Below are positions 1 to 8,429 of a DNA stretch of 64,000 nucleotides, one piece after another; position 1 is the first letter of the stretch, and each line of letters starts with the position of its first letter. Below the pieces are notes generated by a model. That model was given only the letters and a program-made list of their open reading frames with translations, was not told the DNA's origin and did not search any database. The DNA lies in NCBI RefSeq assembly GCF_004104355.1, contig NZ_RJLM01000010.1, positions 1-64,000 on the forward strand. Direction: 5' to 3'. Position numbers and translations under genes: made by a program. Source of the stretch: Photobacterium chitinilyticum (GTDB lineage: Bacteria > Pseudomonadota > Gammaproteobacteria > Enterobacterales > Vibrionaceae).

Positions 1-1
1 G

Positions 2-82
2 GCAATAATTCGTAGATATGTACGACATCAGGACAAAGAAGAGCTTGAGTATGAGAATCAGCTTGAGTTGTTGAAAAACTGA
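2..82 (+). CDS. tnpA: C-terminal fragment of an IS200/IS605-type transposase (TnpA)
   Basis: An open frame enters from the left edge and ends at TGA 80-82, giving 26 residues that begin AIIRRYVRHQDKEE and end in LKN. The pattern I-I-R-R-Y-V-x-x-Q followed by an acidic, Gln/Leu-rich tail resembles the last helix and tail of small HUH tyrosine transposases of the IS200 group as I remember them. The catalytic HUH motif and tyrosine would lie upstream, outside the window. The hairpins just downstream support the assignment. The fragment is short, so the call rests on a brief motif plus context. Confidence 0.55.
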   Translation, partial: AIIRRYVRHQDKEELEYENQLELLKN

Positions 83-118
83 TAGCGTGGAATGCCCCCT
101 TCTAGGGGGTGAATGTAA

Positions 119-146
119 AGCCGCCTTCTTAGAAGGCGGATTTTTA
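119..146 (+). terminator. Hairpin with T-run at the insertion sequence end
   Basis: The stem CCGCCTTC/GAAGGCGG with a 3-base loop is followed by ATTTTT. It could end transposase transcription, and it is probably also the right-end recognition hairpin of the element. Confidence 0.55.
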
Positions 147-180
147 CTGTCTGTGCTTTAGTTCATTGATACTAGAACTG

Positions 181-1062
181 TTATGCCGAGTTGGATTTTT
201 CCTTAATAAAATCAATAAATAGCTTGGTTTTAACATGGTTGTAGTCAAGCTTGGGGTAATAAGCGTAGGCTGAGCTGACTGGCTGTTTCAGCTCAGGCAG
301 AACCGGGACGAGTAGGCCCTTGCCTAGCTCTCTCTTAACCATTTTCTCTCCGGTTAAGATGATGCCCATTCCGGCAACTGCTGCGGCGACCAGGGCCTCG
401 GGGTTTTGGGTGGTGAAATTGCCTCGCAACCGCAAGCGCAGGTTGTTTTCAAAAACATGCTCTTGTTCATGACCATGCGTTCCAAATAGTAGGCAATTGT
501 GCTGAGTCAGTTGCTCTGGAGTTTCTATTTGTGACTTATCTTCCAGATAACCGGGAGAAGCATAAAAACTGGGTTGGAAGTTAAATAACCGAGTCGCAAT
601 ATAGCTGGAGGAGTTGAAGTCGGTTAGCTCCCGGCTAATAAACACATCCAGATTGAGATCAGGAAGTTGACCCGGTGTTATCGTATGCAGCTCTACCTGA
701 ATATTGGGGTAGGTTTCAATAAATTCAGCGAGGTAGTGAACGAGCAAACGGCTGCCGGTTGCCAACGGTGCCCCGATCCGTAGTATGCCGCTGACCTCGC
801 CATAGGTAGAGGTTGTTTCGGCTAGCATCTGGTGCCAGTCTTCCAGTAGGCGGGCACTACGCTGATAAAATAGCTTACCGGCATCTGTCACTGTCAGGCT
901 GCGGGTTGTCCGCTTTAATAACTGAACCCCGAGCTGTTTTTCCAGCCATGAAAGGCGTTTCGACAGGGCTGAACTTGAAGTATTGAGCTTCGTTGCTGCC
1001 TGGGCCAGAGACCCTTGATCGACAACCGTGACAAAGCTGGTGGTACACGTTATCCAATCCAT
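181..1062 (-). CDS. LysR-family transcriptional regulator
   Basis: This 293-residue protein has the usual LysR length. Residues about 1-60 form the winged helix-turn-helix, with the typical GSLAQAATKL and SALSKRLSWLEKQLG segments followed by LLKRTTRSLTVTDAG. Residues about 90-290 form the periplasmic-binding-protein-like effector domain. The N-terminal pattern is closest to the CrgA/AaeR-like group that often acts on neighbouring or self genes. No partner gene lies divergently beside it; csrD upstream faces the other way, with about 264 bp between them. The effector and targets are unknown. It sits between an insertion sequence end and csrD, so it may be a lineage-specific insertion in an otherwise conserved region. 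Confidence 0.9.
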   Translation of the reverse strand: MDWITCTTSFVTVVDQGSLAQAATKLNTSSSALSKRLSWLEKQLGVQLLKRTTRSLTVTDAGKLFYQRSARLLEDWHQMLAETTSTYGEVSGILRIGAPLATGSRLLVHYLAEFIETYPNIQVELHTITPGQLPDLNLDVFISRELTDFNSSSYIATRLFNFQPSFYASPGYLEDKSQIETPEQLTQHNCLLFGTHGHEQEHVFENNLRLRLRGNFTTQNPEALVAAAVAGMGIILTGEKMVKRELGKGLLVPVLPELKQPVSSAYAYYPKLDYNHVKTKLFIDFIKEKSNSA

Positions 1063-1326
1063 ATATTTGTAATATCCGCGGGCTGTTACTGAAACCGGTA
1101 AGCTGATGATAACAAACTGGACGATGATCTGAACAATCGACAGTGAAAAGCATTGGCAGGTTGGTCTGTTTGGTATTCATTAACAATTTTTTAAATTGTC
1201 GACCTGAACACTAACACTGCAGCCGTGGGAGTGATACTTTGCTCATTATACTTGTGCTTAATTGCTTGGATTGACTCGGTGGTGGGTCATTTGGGACGTC
1301 ATTTATTTAGCTAGAATTGGATCCTT

Positions 1327-3294
1327 ATGAGAAAAGCCTCTGGGATGAAGCTAACCAACCGTCTGGTTGCCTTTGTTACGCTCATCGTTATTTGTGCCAT
1401 CTTCGTTATTTTTATCGGCGGTGCTGTCAGTTTTCGAAAGTTGGGACAGGACTATCTGACTCATTATATCGACGGTGTCGTTGAGGTGATTGATGTGGAG
1501 CTTGCCGATCCGCAAGGGGCGCAGTCTTTATCCCGTTGGTTACCCAAGTTACTGAAGGCCAGCAATGTTGTAGAGCTTGAGGTGGGAAGCTCGGCTGGGG
1601 TTATTTATACCTTCAAAGGACTTCAGCCTGTCAATGACCCTACAATTTTGCAGCAAAGCCACTATACGCTGAACCATAATCCGGGTTTTTTTATTAATTT
1701 AAAATCAATACCGCCGTATACGGAATTTACGTATTCCATCGGCGCCATGTCATCGATAAGCCTTGCCATTGTGATCATTATTATGGGGCTGGTGCGGGGC
1801 GTGAACTGGCTGCGTCAGCAACTCTATGGTTCGGAACTGCTGGAGCACCGCGGACGGTTGATCCTCGCCGGAAAGGTAGACGACAATGCGGTAGGGGATG
1901 AGCAAGAGTGGCCGGCTACGGCCAGCCTTGCATTGGACCAGATGATTGCCGAGCTAAAAGATGCCCGTCAGGAACGGAGTCGGTTTGATACCTTTATTCG
2001 TACCCATACTTTTCTTGACCAATTAACCGGAGCGGCAAACAGGGTACTTTTTGATAGCCGACTGCAATCGATGGTGCAGGATCAGGAGACGCACGGTGCC
2101 GTGATCCTGATCCGGATCTCTGACTGGGATGAGTTATTGACCGAAAAAGGCAAAGAGGTTGCCGATGAGCTGATTCAGGATGTCGGCATGATTTTGTCTA
2201 ATCAGATCCAGCGTTATCCCGATACCGTCCTATCACGCTATTTTGACGCCGAGTTTGCAATTCTGCTGTCTCAGCAGTCGACAAAAGAGATCAAGCTATT
2301 TACCAATCAGCTATTAAAGGCACTAGAGAGGCTGGTTCCGGTACCGCCATTGCAGCAGGATAACTGGTGCCATATCGGGGTGACATTCTGTTCTAGCGGT
2401 GAGCGTCGCGGCCGGGTTATGGATGAAGCCGATATGGCTTTGCGCAGTGCGCAGCTTCAGGGCACCAACAGCTGGTATGCCTTCCAGAAAGAACAGCAAT
2501 ACGAAGATGCTCGCGGCAGTGTTCGTTGGCGTACTTTGCTGGATGCCGTGTTTAACAGTGGCGGGCCGATTTTATATCAGCAGCCGGTCTTAGCGCTGGA
2601 TGACAAAACGATTATTCACCGTGAGCTGCTGGCGCGGATCCAGGATGAAAATGGCGTATTAATTAAAGCATCACGCTTTTTAACTGCAGTAGAGCAGGTC
2701 GGATTTAGCGCCCGGATGGACAGGCAGGTCATTAGCCAGGCACTTCAGCTCTTGAAAAGCCGCCCGGTGAGTGACTCCCTGTCGGTCAATGTCAGTGTCG
2801 AAGCATTATTGGAAAAAGACTTCGTCCGCTGGCTTCGCGATGAGCTGCTGCAAACGCCTCGTACGGTATTAAATCGTCTGTCGTTTGAGATTGCGGAAAG
2901 CGGATTGGTCAAACACCTTGATGCAATGCGGCCCGTGGTACGAATGTTGGTGGGTCTTGGTTGTAAGCTGGTGGTAGACCAGGCAGGCCGAACCATTGTT
3001 AGTACCCACTATATCAAGGATATAAAGGCTGATTATATAAAGCTGCACCGCGGACTGGTTCGTGAAATTGACCAACGGCAGGAAAACCAGCTTTTTGTCA
3101 GAAGTATGCTGGGCGCATGTGCAAACTCAAATGCACAGGTCATCGCTGTCGGTGTGGAAAATGAAAAGGAATGGCGAGTACTGAAGCTGCTCGGTGTGCA
3201 AGGTGGGCAGGGACGTTTCTTTGCCGCAGAAGTCTCTGTTAAAAATGACCCAAAAGAAATAAACAAGATGGGAAAAACGTTGTTTAGGCGATAA
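1327..3294 (+). CDS. csrD: CsrD (MshH), degenerate GGDEF/EAL regulator of Csr small RNA turnover
   Basis: CsrD is an inner membrane protein that, in E. coli, promotes RNase E decay of the CsrB/CsrC small RNAs and so affects the CsrA carbon-storage system. Here it has 655 residues: a transmembrane helix near 13-35, a second near 137-158, a GGDEF-like domain at about 230-385 and an EAL-like domain at about 395-645. The signature motifs are degenerate: the GGDEF site reads FDAEF and the EAL site reads ELL. Cyclic-di-GMP synthesis or hydrolysis is therefore not expected, as in the known family. Met7 (base 1345) begins MKLTNRL, which aligns better with the family N-terminus and may be the true start. 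In Vibrio the gene is also called mshH because it precedes the msh genes. Confidence 0.92.
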   Translation: MRKASGMKLTNRLVAFVTLIVICAIFVIFIGGAVSFRKLGQDYLTHYIDGVVEVIDVELADPQGAQSLSRWLPKLLKASNVVELEVGSSAGVIYTFKGLQPVNDPTILQQSHYTLNHNPGFFINLKSIPPYTEFTYSIGAMSSISLAIVIIIMGLVRGVNWLRQQLYGSELLEHRGRLILAGKVDDNAVGDEQEWPATASLALDQMIAELKDARQERSRFDTFIRTHTFLDQLTGAANRVLFDSRLQSMVQDQETHGAVILIRISDWDELLTEKGKEVADELIQDVGMILSNQIQRYPDTVLSRYFDAEFAILLSQQSTKEIKLFTNQLLKALERLVPVPPLQQDNWCHIGVTFCSSGERRGRVMDEADMALRSAQLQGTNSWYAFQKEQQYEDARGSVRWRTLLDAVFNSGGPILYQQPVLALDDKTIIHRELLARIQDENGVLIKASRFLTAVEQVGFSARMDRQVISQALQLLKSRPVSDSLSVNVSVEALLEKDFVRWLRDELLQTPRTVLNRLSFEIAESGLVKHLDAMRPVVRMLVGLGCKLVVDQAGRTIVSTHYIKDIKADYIKLHRGLVREIDQRQENQLFVRSMLGACANSNAQVIAVGVENEKEWRVLKLLGVQGGQGRFFAAEVSVKNDPKEINKMGKTLFRR

Positions 3295-3423
3295 CGGCTG
3301 GCAGTAAATAATACTATGTTATCAATAAAAGCTCGTTATAATGGTCAAATTATTGACGACTGCTAGTTATTAGCGCTTGTCCGTAGCAAAATATGTATAT
3401 TTTGTGAGCAGTGTTGGAGTTTA

Positions 3424-4938
3424 ATGAAATCTAAATCTTTGCTTAGTCGGTACTTTAAAAAGAAAAGCCGCAATAAACAGGCCTGCCTAGCCATTTTTGC
3501 TGATTCCATCACAGTTGCTCATGAATCAGGGCAGGAATGGATAACAGAAAGTATTGCAACTTCGACTGTTGGTGAGTGGGCTACGGCAATAACCTCTTTG
3601 CTTACTAAGCATCAGTTGGATGGCTGTGCTTTACGCTTGGTGCTCGGCCATGGTTTATATCAGAGTATGCTAATCGAGAAGCCGGAGCTGCCTCGTGAGG
3701 AATACTCGACGGCCCTGCCTTTTCTGGTTAAAGACTTGGTCAATGAGTCACCGCTTGAACTGGTTGCAGATGGTTTTCCGGCTCCGCTAAAAGATCGCTT
3801 GCAGGTTTTTGTTACTAACCGATCTCAGGTCGAGCAACTGATCCAAATTTGTAGCGATGCGGGTTGCGAAGTGATGACTATTTCTGCCGAGGAGGTGGTA
3901 TGGGGTCAATTAACCGCACCTTCTCTTAGTCAGTTGGTATTGCACTGTCGTCGTAATGCAAGTTTGCAGCTCACAGCTTTCAAACAAAGGGAAATGTGCT
4001 TTCAGCGTCAGCTGCGTGGCTTCCCGTCTCCTTTGCTTGACGAGAAAACGGCGGGAGAGATCGGCAATAGCCTGCAGCTGGATGGCCTTGCTCTTGAATT
4101 GCAGCGTTCACTGGATTTCCTTAGTGCACAGTTACGTGATGCTCCTATTACACAATTACTGGTCTCGTGTGACGATGATGACGATAGTGCTTTAGCGGCA
4201 GAGCTGAGCCAGCGCCTGAGTGTTGCTGTCGTGGCAATAACGCCGCCACATCCGGCGCTGACAACAAATGCCGCCCGAATCGCCCAAGCTGCGCTGGCGG
4301 AGCCCGAAGGGGTTGGCATCAATCTATATAGCGATACCCTTAAGCCACAGGCTCAATTGCTAACATTGCAAAATGTGGTGCTTAGCTGGGTACTGGCCGC
4401 CGTGGTGATGGTTTCGATGGCTGGCTGGTATAGTTGGCATACTTATCAACAGCAGCAACAGTTGGTGGCAGAAAAAAGCCGTTTGGATAGCAAGCAATCA
4501 GAACTCGACCGAGCTAAAACGGCTTTGGCCAAACATATACCAAGTCCATTGAAGGTGGAGTTGGCCGGTGAGCTTGAAAAACATCTGGCGGCCAAGCAGG
4601 CCACGCTGAAAGCAATAGAAATGCATGATGACAGCTTGCAAGTTGGCTACGCCGGTTTACTACAGCAATTATCGGATGCGGCAAGTGGAAATATTTCCGT
4701 CAACCGTATTAGGGTGACAGGTAAGTTGCTGGACCTGGAAGGTTTGGCCCGGATGCCAGATTCTGTGCCGAGTTGGCTTCAGGCATTTAAAGACTACTCT
4801 GAATTGTCTGATCGCAATTTTCAACTGATGTCATTGGGACGAAACAAGCAAAATGTCGTGACATTTAAGCTGTTGGCCGAGCGTGGTTCGGCAATAACAG
4901 AGAAGCCAGTGCTGTCTGCGAGAGAGGATAAACAATGA
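3424..4938 (+). CDS. mshI: MSHA pilus biogenesis protein MshI (PilM/PilN-like)
   Basis: This is the first gene of the MSHA secretory block. The 504-residue product has a cytoplasmic N-terminal part of about 310 residues, related in layout to PilM/GspL actin-like domains, then one membrane helix near 315-337 (VVLSWVLAAVVMVSMAGW). A periplasmic coiled-coil region rich in Gln, Lys and Ala follows. With MshJ it is expected to form the inner-membrane alignment platform of the pilus machine. ATG 3424 is preceded by GGAG. The gene overlaps mshJ by 4 bp (ATGA), indicating translational coupling. The 129-bp gap after csrD contains a possible -10 box TATAAT at 3337-3342. Confidence 0.88.
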   Translation: MKSKSLLSRYFKKKSRNKQACLAIFADSITVAHESGQEWITESIATSTVGEWATAITSLLTKHQLDGCALRLVLGHGLYQSMLIEKPELPREEYSTALPFLVKDLVNESPLELVADGFPAPLKDRLQVFVTNRSQVEQLIQICSDAGCEVMTISAEEVVWGQLTAPSLSQLVLHCRRNASLQLTAFKQREMCFQRQLRGFPSPLLDEKTAGEIGNSLQLDGLALELQRSLDFLSAQLRDAPITQLLVSCDDDDDSALAAELSQRLSVAVVAITPPHPALTTNAARIAQAALAEPEGVGINLYSDTLKPQAQLLTLQNVVLSWVLAAVVMVSMAGWYSWHTYQQQQQLVAEKSRLDSKQSELDRAKTALAKHIPSPLKVELAGELEKHLAAKQATLKAIEMHDDSLQVGYAGLLQQLSDAASGNISVNRIRVTGKLLDLEGLARMPDSVPSWLQAFKDYSELSDRNFQLMSLGRNKQNVVTFKLLAERGSAITEKPVLSAREDKQ

Positions 4939-5570
4939 ATGGCTGGCAGAGATTAAGCGAGCGCTTTGATTTGCTGACTCGCCGTGAGCAGTGGATGATT
5001 TTGCTGTCAGGTTGGATCGCATTGTTATTTGTCGGCTTTGTGATGTTTATTGAGCCGCAAATCAAGACGTTGACATCTGTTAAGCAGCAAGTTGTTTCTG
5101 TCGCTAATGAAATAACCAGCAGCGTCAATCAGATCATTATGATTGAACGAAAATTACAGGCCAATCCCAACCAAGATATCGAGCAAAGAATTGACAGGCT
5201 GGAGCAGGAAAACTCGGTACTTGACGAAGAGCTACAGGGACGGGTAGCCAGCCTGGTGACGCCTGTACAGATGTCGGGGTTGATGGAGCAGGTACTTCAG
5301 CGCTCAGAGCGTCTGAAGTTGGTGTCGTTGGAATCGCAGTCACCGGTACAGCTAATCAACGGTAAAGATGAAGGGTATTACATTCATCCGGTTCGCCTGA
5401 CGTTGCGCGGGCGTTATTTTGATGTGGTGAGTTATTTGGCACAGCTTGAAGCGCTGCCGGTTAAGTATTACTGGCGGAGTTTGAGCTATCAGGTTGATAA
5501 GTACCCTTGGGCTGATATTGAGTTGGATGTTTATACATTGGGCGAGAGTAAGGATTTCATTGGTGGTTAA
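4935..5570 (+). CDS. mshJ: MSHA pilus biogenesis protein MshJ (PilO/GspM-like)
   Basis: A 211-residue bitopic inner membrane protein. A short cytoplasmic tail is followed by a membrane helix at about 24-42, a coiled coil around 45-100 (many Gln, Val and Glu heptads) and a small periplasmic alpha/beta domain. This is the layout of PilO/GspM assembly-platform proteins, which pair with a PilN/GspL-type partner; here that is MshI. The start overlaps the mshI stop codon by 4 bp, and its own end overlaps the mshK start, so the three genes are tightly coupled. Confidence 0.85.
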   Translation: MNGWQRLSERFDLLTRREQWMILLSGWIALLFVGFVMFIEPQIKTLTSVKQQVVSVANEITSSVNQIIMIERKLQANPNQDIEQRIDRLEQENSVLDEELQGRVASLVTPVQMSGLMEQVLQRSERLKLVSLESQSPVQLINGKDEGYYIHPVRLTLRGRYFDVVSYLAQLEALPVKYYWRSLSYQVDKYPWADIELDVYTLGESKDFIGG

Positions 5571-5889
5571 ATTAGGATTTGTTGCTATTGCCTTGCTTGG
5601 AATGCTCGCAGGCAATGCGCAGGCCAGTCAGGATCCTACGGCACCTCTTGGCTGGCAGGCTCCGGCCAAAAAGCACACTGTGACCAAGACCAAGTTGCCC
5701 CAGCTACAGGGGATTATTTGTAGTGAGTTGAATGCCTGTACGGTGATTTTGAATAATGTGTCCGTTGAACGAGGAGAGAGTGTCAGCGGGTACACCCTGG
5801 CGGACATTCGGGATGATCATGTCACAGTAACACGTGGTGGTAAAAAATGGCGTCTGGAGTTATTTGCCGACATTGTGAAAGCAAATTAA
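5563..5889 (+). CDS. mshK: MSHA pilus biogenesis protein MshK (PilP-like)
   Basis: The frame is open from 5494, but the credible start is GTG 5563 (TTG 5560 is also possible). It has AAGGA about 8 bases upstream and overlaps mshJ by only 8 bp. The resulting 108-residue protein begins with a signal-peptide-like segment (VVKLGFVAIALLGMLAGNAQA) ending in an AxA-type cleavage site. After it comes a small domain with two cysteines near residues 55-62 and a glycine-rich C-terminus (GYTLADI, VTRGGKKW). Its position between mshJ and the secretin mshL matches PilP/GspC-type proteins that link the inner platform to the secretin. Confidence 0.8.
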   Translation: MVKLGFVAIALLGMLAGNAQASQDPTAPLGWQAPAKKHTVTKTKLPQLQGIICSELNACTVILNNVSVERGESVSGYTLADIRDDHVTVTRGGKKWRLELFADIVKAN

Positions 5890-5907
5890 AAGAATGAAGT
5901 GGTTAAC

Positions 5908-7581
5908 ATGCGTGGATTAATAGTTGGGGTCATGATCGCGTCCTTGGTTGGTTGCTCAACCAACATGGGGCACCGTGATCCTGTTGAAGTCAAAGGGGCG
6001 CTGAATGAGGCGGCCAATGAAGCCAATAGCCGCCCGCTGGTCGATCTGCCGTCGGCCGTAAGTGCTGATCTGATGCCGACGTTGGACGGTGCTGATTATG
6101 TTTCCAATACGGCAATGGAAAAGCGTTTTCGCGTAAATGCCCGAAATGTCGATGCCCGCGCTTTTTTTGGCAGCCTGGTTAAAGGCACCCCTTTCAATAT
6201 GGTGCTTCACCCCGAGGTCAAAGGACGAATTTCCCTGACCCTGCGTGATGTGACGTTGGGTGAGGTGCTTGATGTCGTGTCGGATATCTACGGCTATAGT
6301 ACGACGCGCAAGGGCAACATTATCCAGATATTTCCGGCCACATTACGTACTGAAGTGATCCCGGTTGACTACCTGCAGCTAAAACGCCGTGGTGTATCGC
6401 TGACGTCACTCACGACAGGTTCGATTTCGAGCAGTGATTCGAACTCATCCGGTAGTAACGACGGCAATAGCAGCAGTAACAGCAATGGCACTAGCGGCAA
6501 TAACTCGAGTAATAGCAATAGCCGCACAAGCACGGCCACTGGTGGCACGACAATTGAAACCACGTCCGAGAGCGACTTCTGGCAGCAGCTGGAAAAAGCA
6601 GTTCAGGCAATGATAGGTAGCGGTCAGGGAAGAAGCATTGTGGTTTCTCCGCAGGCCAGCCTGATCTCGGTACGTGCTTTTCCCAATGAATTACGTGAAG
6701 TGAAAGAGTTTCTCGGGATTTCGCAGCAGCGCCTGAAGCGCCAGGTGGTACTCGAGGCGAAAATCATGGAAGTAACGTTGAGTGACGGTTATCAGCAAGG
6801 GATTAATTGGAGCAATATTACCAAGACCATTGGTGGTACGGAAATTATTTTTGGGCGTCCGACGACCGATCCGATCCAGGCCCTACCGGGTGGCAATGCA
6901 ATTTCTAGCCTGCTTGGCGGCCAGACTAATGTCACGATCAAAGATGGGAATTTTGAAGCCGTATTGAGCTTTCTCGATACTCAGGGCGATCTGAACGTGC
7001 TGTCCAGCCCCCGTGTGACGGCAGCCAATAACCAGAAAGCGGTAATTAAGGTTGGGGGAGACCAGTATTTTGTTACTGATATTTCTGGTGGCGAAGTGAA
7101 CAGCGATGGTGGAACCTCCTCGCCAGATATTGAACTGACGCCCTTTTTCTCCGGTATCTCATTGGATGTGACACCGCAAATTGATGATGAAGGCGGGGTG
7201 TTATTGCATGTTCACCCAGCTGTGGTTGATGTGGAAACGGAAATCCAGAGTATCGAGCTGGGTCAAACCTTTGGTACCTACAAATTGCCTCTGGCCAAAA
7301 GCTCGGTGCGTGAATCTGACTCGGTTATTCATGCCCGTACCGGTGATGTGGTCGTTATTGGTGGTTTGATGAAATCGGCTACCAGTGATCAGGTCTCGAA
7401 AGTCCCGTTGCTTGGAGACATCCCTATGCTTGGTCACTTGTTCCGTAATGTAAATAAGCTCCAGACTAAAACTGAGCTGGTGATCTTGCTAAAACCAACC
7501 GTTGTCGGTGAGCAGACATGGCAAAAGGAAATCGAGCGCTCTCGCGCCTTGATTGCCGAATGGTTCCCTGAAGAGGGATAA
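5908..7581 (+). CDS. mshL: MSHA pilus secretin MshL
   Basis: Outer membrane secretin that forms the ring through which the MSHA pilus leaves the cell. ATG 5908 is preferred over GTG 5899 because it starts a compact lipoprotein signal (MRGLIVGVMIASLVGC) with a lipobox at Cys16; 557 residues. Residues about 65-155 form the secretin/TonB N-terminal domain. A Ser/Asn/Gly-rich linker lies at about 165-220. The C-terminal secretin domain spans about 255-550 and contains the VIGGLM and VPLLGDIPMLGHLF motifs typical of the family. The linker is strikingly low in complexity. The gene is followed 3 bp later by mshM. Confidence 0.93.
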   Translation: MRGLIVGVMIASLVGCSTNMGHRDPVEVKGALNEAANEANSRPLVDLPSAVSADLMPTLDGADYVSNTAMEKRFRVNARNVDARAFFGSLVKGTPFNMVLHPEVKGRISLTLRDVTLGEVLDVVSDIYGYSTTRKGNIIQIFPATLRTEVIPVDYLQLKRRGVSLTSLTTGSISSSDSNSSGSNDGNSSSNSNGTSGNNSSNSNSRTSTATGGTTIETTSESDFWQQLEKAVQAMIGSGQGRSIVVSPQASLISVRAFPNELREVKEFLGISQQRLKRQVVLEAKIMEVTLSDGYQQGINWSNITKTIGGTEIIFGRPTTDPIQALPGGNAISSLLGGQTNVTIKDGNFEAVLSFLDTQGDLNVLSSPRVTAANNQKAVIKVGGDQYFVTDISGGEVNSDGGTSSPDIELTPFFSGISLDVTPQIDDEGGVLLHVHPAVVDVETEIQSIELGQTFGTYKLPLAKSSVRESDSVIHARTGDVVVIGGLMKSATSDQVSKVPLLGDIPMLGHLFRNVNKLQTKTELVILLKPTVVGEQTWQKEIERSRALIAEWFPEEG

Positions 7582-7584
7582 GTC

Positions 7585-8427
7585 ATGTACCAGTCGCATT
7601 TCGGCCTTAATGAGCTGCCTTTTTCGTTGACTCCAAACACGGCATTGTTTCATGCATTGCCGCCACATCTGGAAGCGATTCAGACCACGCTGGCGGCATT
7701 GGAAATGGGAGAAGGCATCATTCAGATCTCCGGTGAGGTCGGAACAGGAAAGACGCTGGTTTGCCGAATGTTGATTAACCAGTTGCCGGAGCCGTTTGAG
7801 CTGGCGTACCTGCCTACGCCTGCAGCCAATGGGCATGAGTTACGGCTCGCGCTGGCTCGGGAGCTGGCCATTCAGGCAGAGGAAGACAACACAGCCTTGA
7901 CAGAGCGGCTCCAGCACGCGCTGATCACTCGTAAAGCGGTGGGTAAGACCGTGGTGGTATTGCTCGATGAAGCACAGGCATTGCCAGATGATGCATTGGA
8001 GGCACTTCGCTTGCTCGGCAATCTGGAGACAGAGCATGAGAAGTTGCTGCATATTGTTTTGCTGGCCCAGCCAGAGTTAGATCAAAGGCTTAGTCAGCAT
8101 CATATGCGCCAGCTCCGGCAGCGGATCACGTTCCGAGCTTGTCTGCGTCCGTTAGATTTTGCCGAGACGGTTTCCTATATCGAATTTCGCCTAGGCAGCG
8201 CTGGTTGTGAACACGTGTTGTTTGAGCTGGCACAGTATCGTGAGATTTGGAAAGCCAGCCAGGGGATCCCCCGCCTTATCAATCAGCTTTGTCATAAAGC
8301 ATTAATTGCAGCATATAGCAGCAATACTCAATTAGTAGGTCGTAAAGAAGTTTTGATGGCAGTTAAAGATACATTAGGGGCACGTCAGCCTAAATGGACA
8401 TACCCGGTATTATGGGGATGGCATTGA
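7585..8427 (+). CDS. mshM: MSHA biogenesis ATPase MshM (ExeA-like AAA protein)
   Basis: A 280-residue AAA-type ATPase related to ExeA/GspA, proteins that help secretin assembly across peptidoglycan. The N-terminus MYQSHFGLNELPFSLTPN is the classic ExeA-family start. Walker A is GEVGTGKT at residues 50-57 and Walker B is VVVLLDEAQ near 115-123. A sensor/arginine region (RQLRQRITFR) follows. There is no peptidoglycan-binding domain, unlike full-length ExeA. The gene lies 3 bp after mshL and 2 bp before the preferred mshN start. Confidence 0.9.
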   Translation: MYQSHFGLNELPFSLTPNTALFHALPPHLEAIQTTLAALEMGEGIIQISGEVGTGKTLVCRMLINQLPEPFELAYLPTPAANGHELRLALARELAIQAEEDNTALTERLQHALITRKAVGKTVVVLLDEAQALPDDALEALRLLGNLETEHEKLLHIVLLAQPELDQRLSQHHMRQLRQRITFRACLRPLDFAETVSYIEFRLGSAGCEHVLFELAQYREIWKASQGIPRLINQLCHKALIAAYSSNTQLVGRKEVLMAVKDTLGARQPKWTYPVLWGWH

Positions 8428-8429
8428 GC

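Larger units (their letters stand above)
1..150 (+). mobile_element. Right end of an IS200/IS605-family insertion sequence (partial)
   Basis: The first 82 bases encode the last residues of a probable TnpA-type transposase. Two hairpins follow directly: a 5-bp GC stem at 95-109 and an 8-bp stem CCGCCTTC/GAAGGCGG at about 121-139 ending in ATTTTT. IS200/IS605 elements have subterminal hairpins instead of terminal inverted repeats, and their single-strand transposase recognises them. The exact right boundary cannot be fixed without an empty-site comparison; I place it near 150. The rest of the element lies outside the window. Confidence 0.6.
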
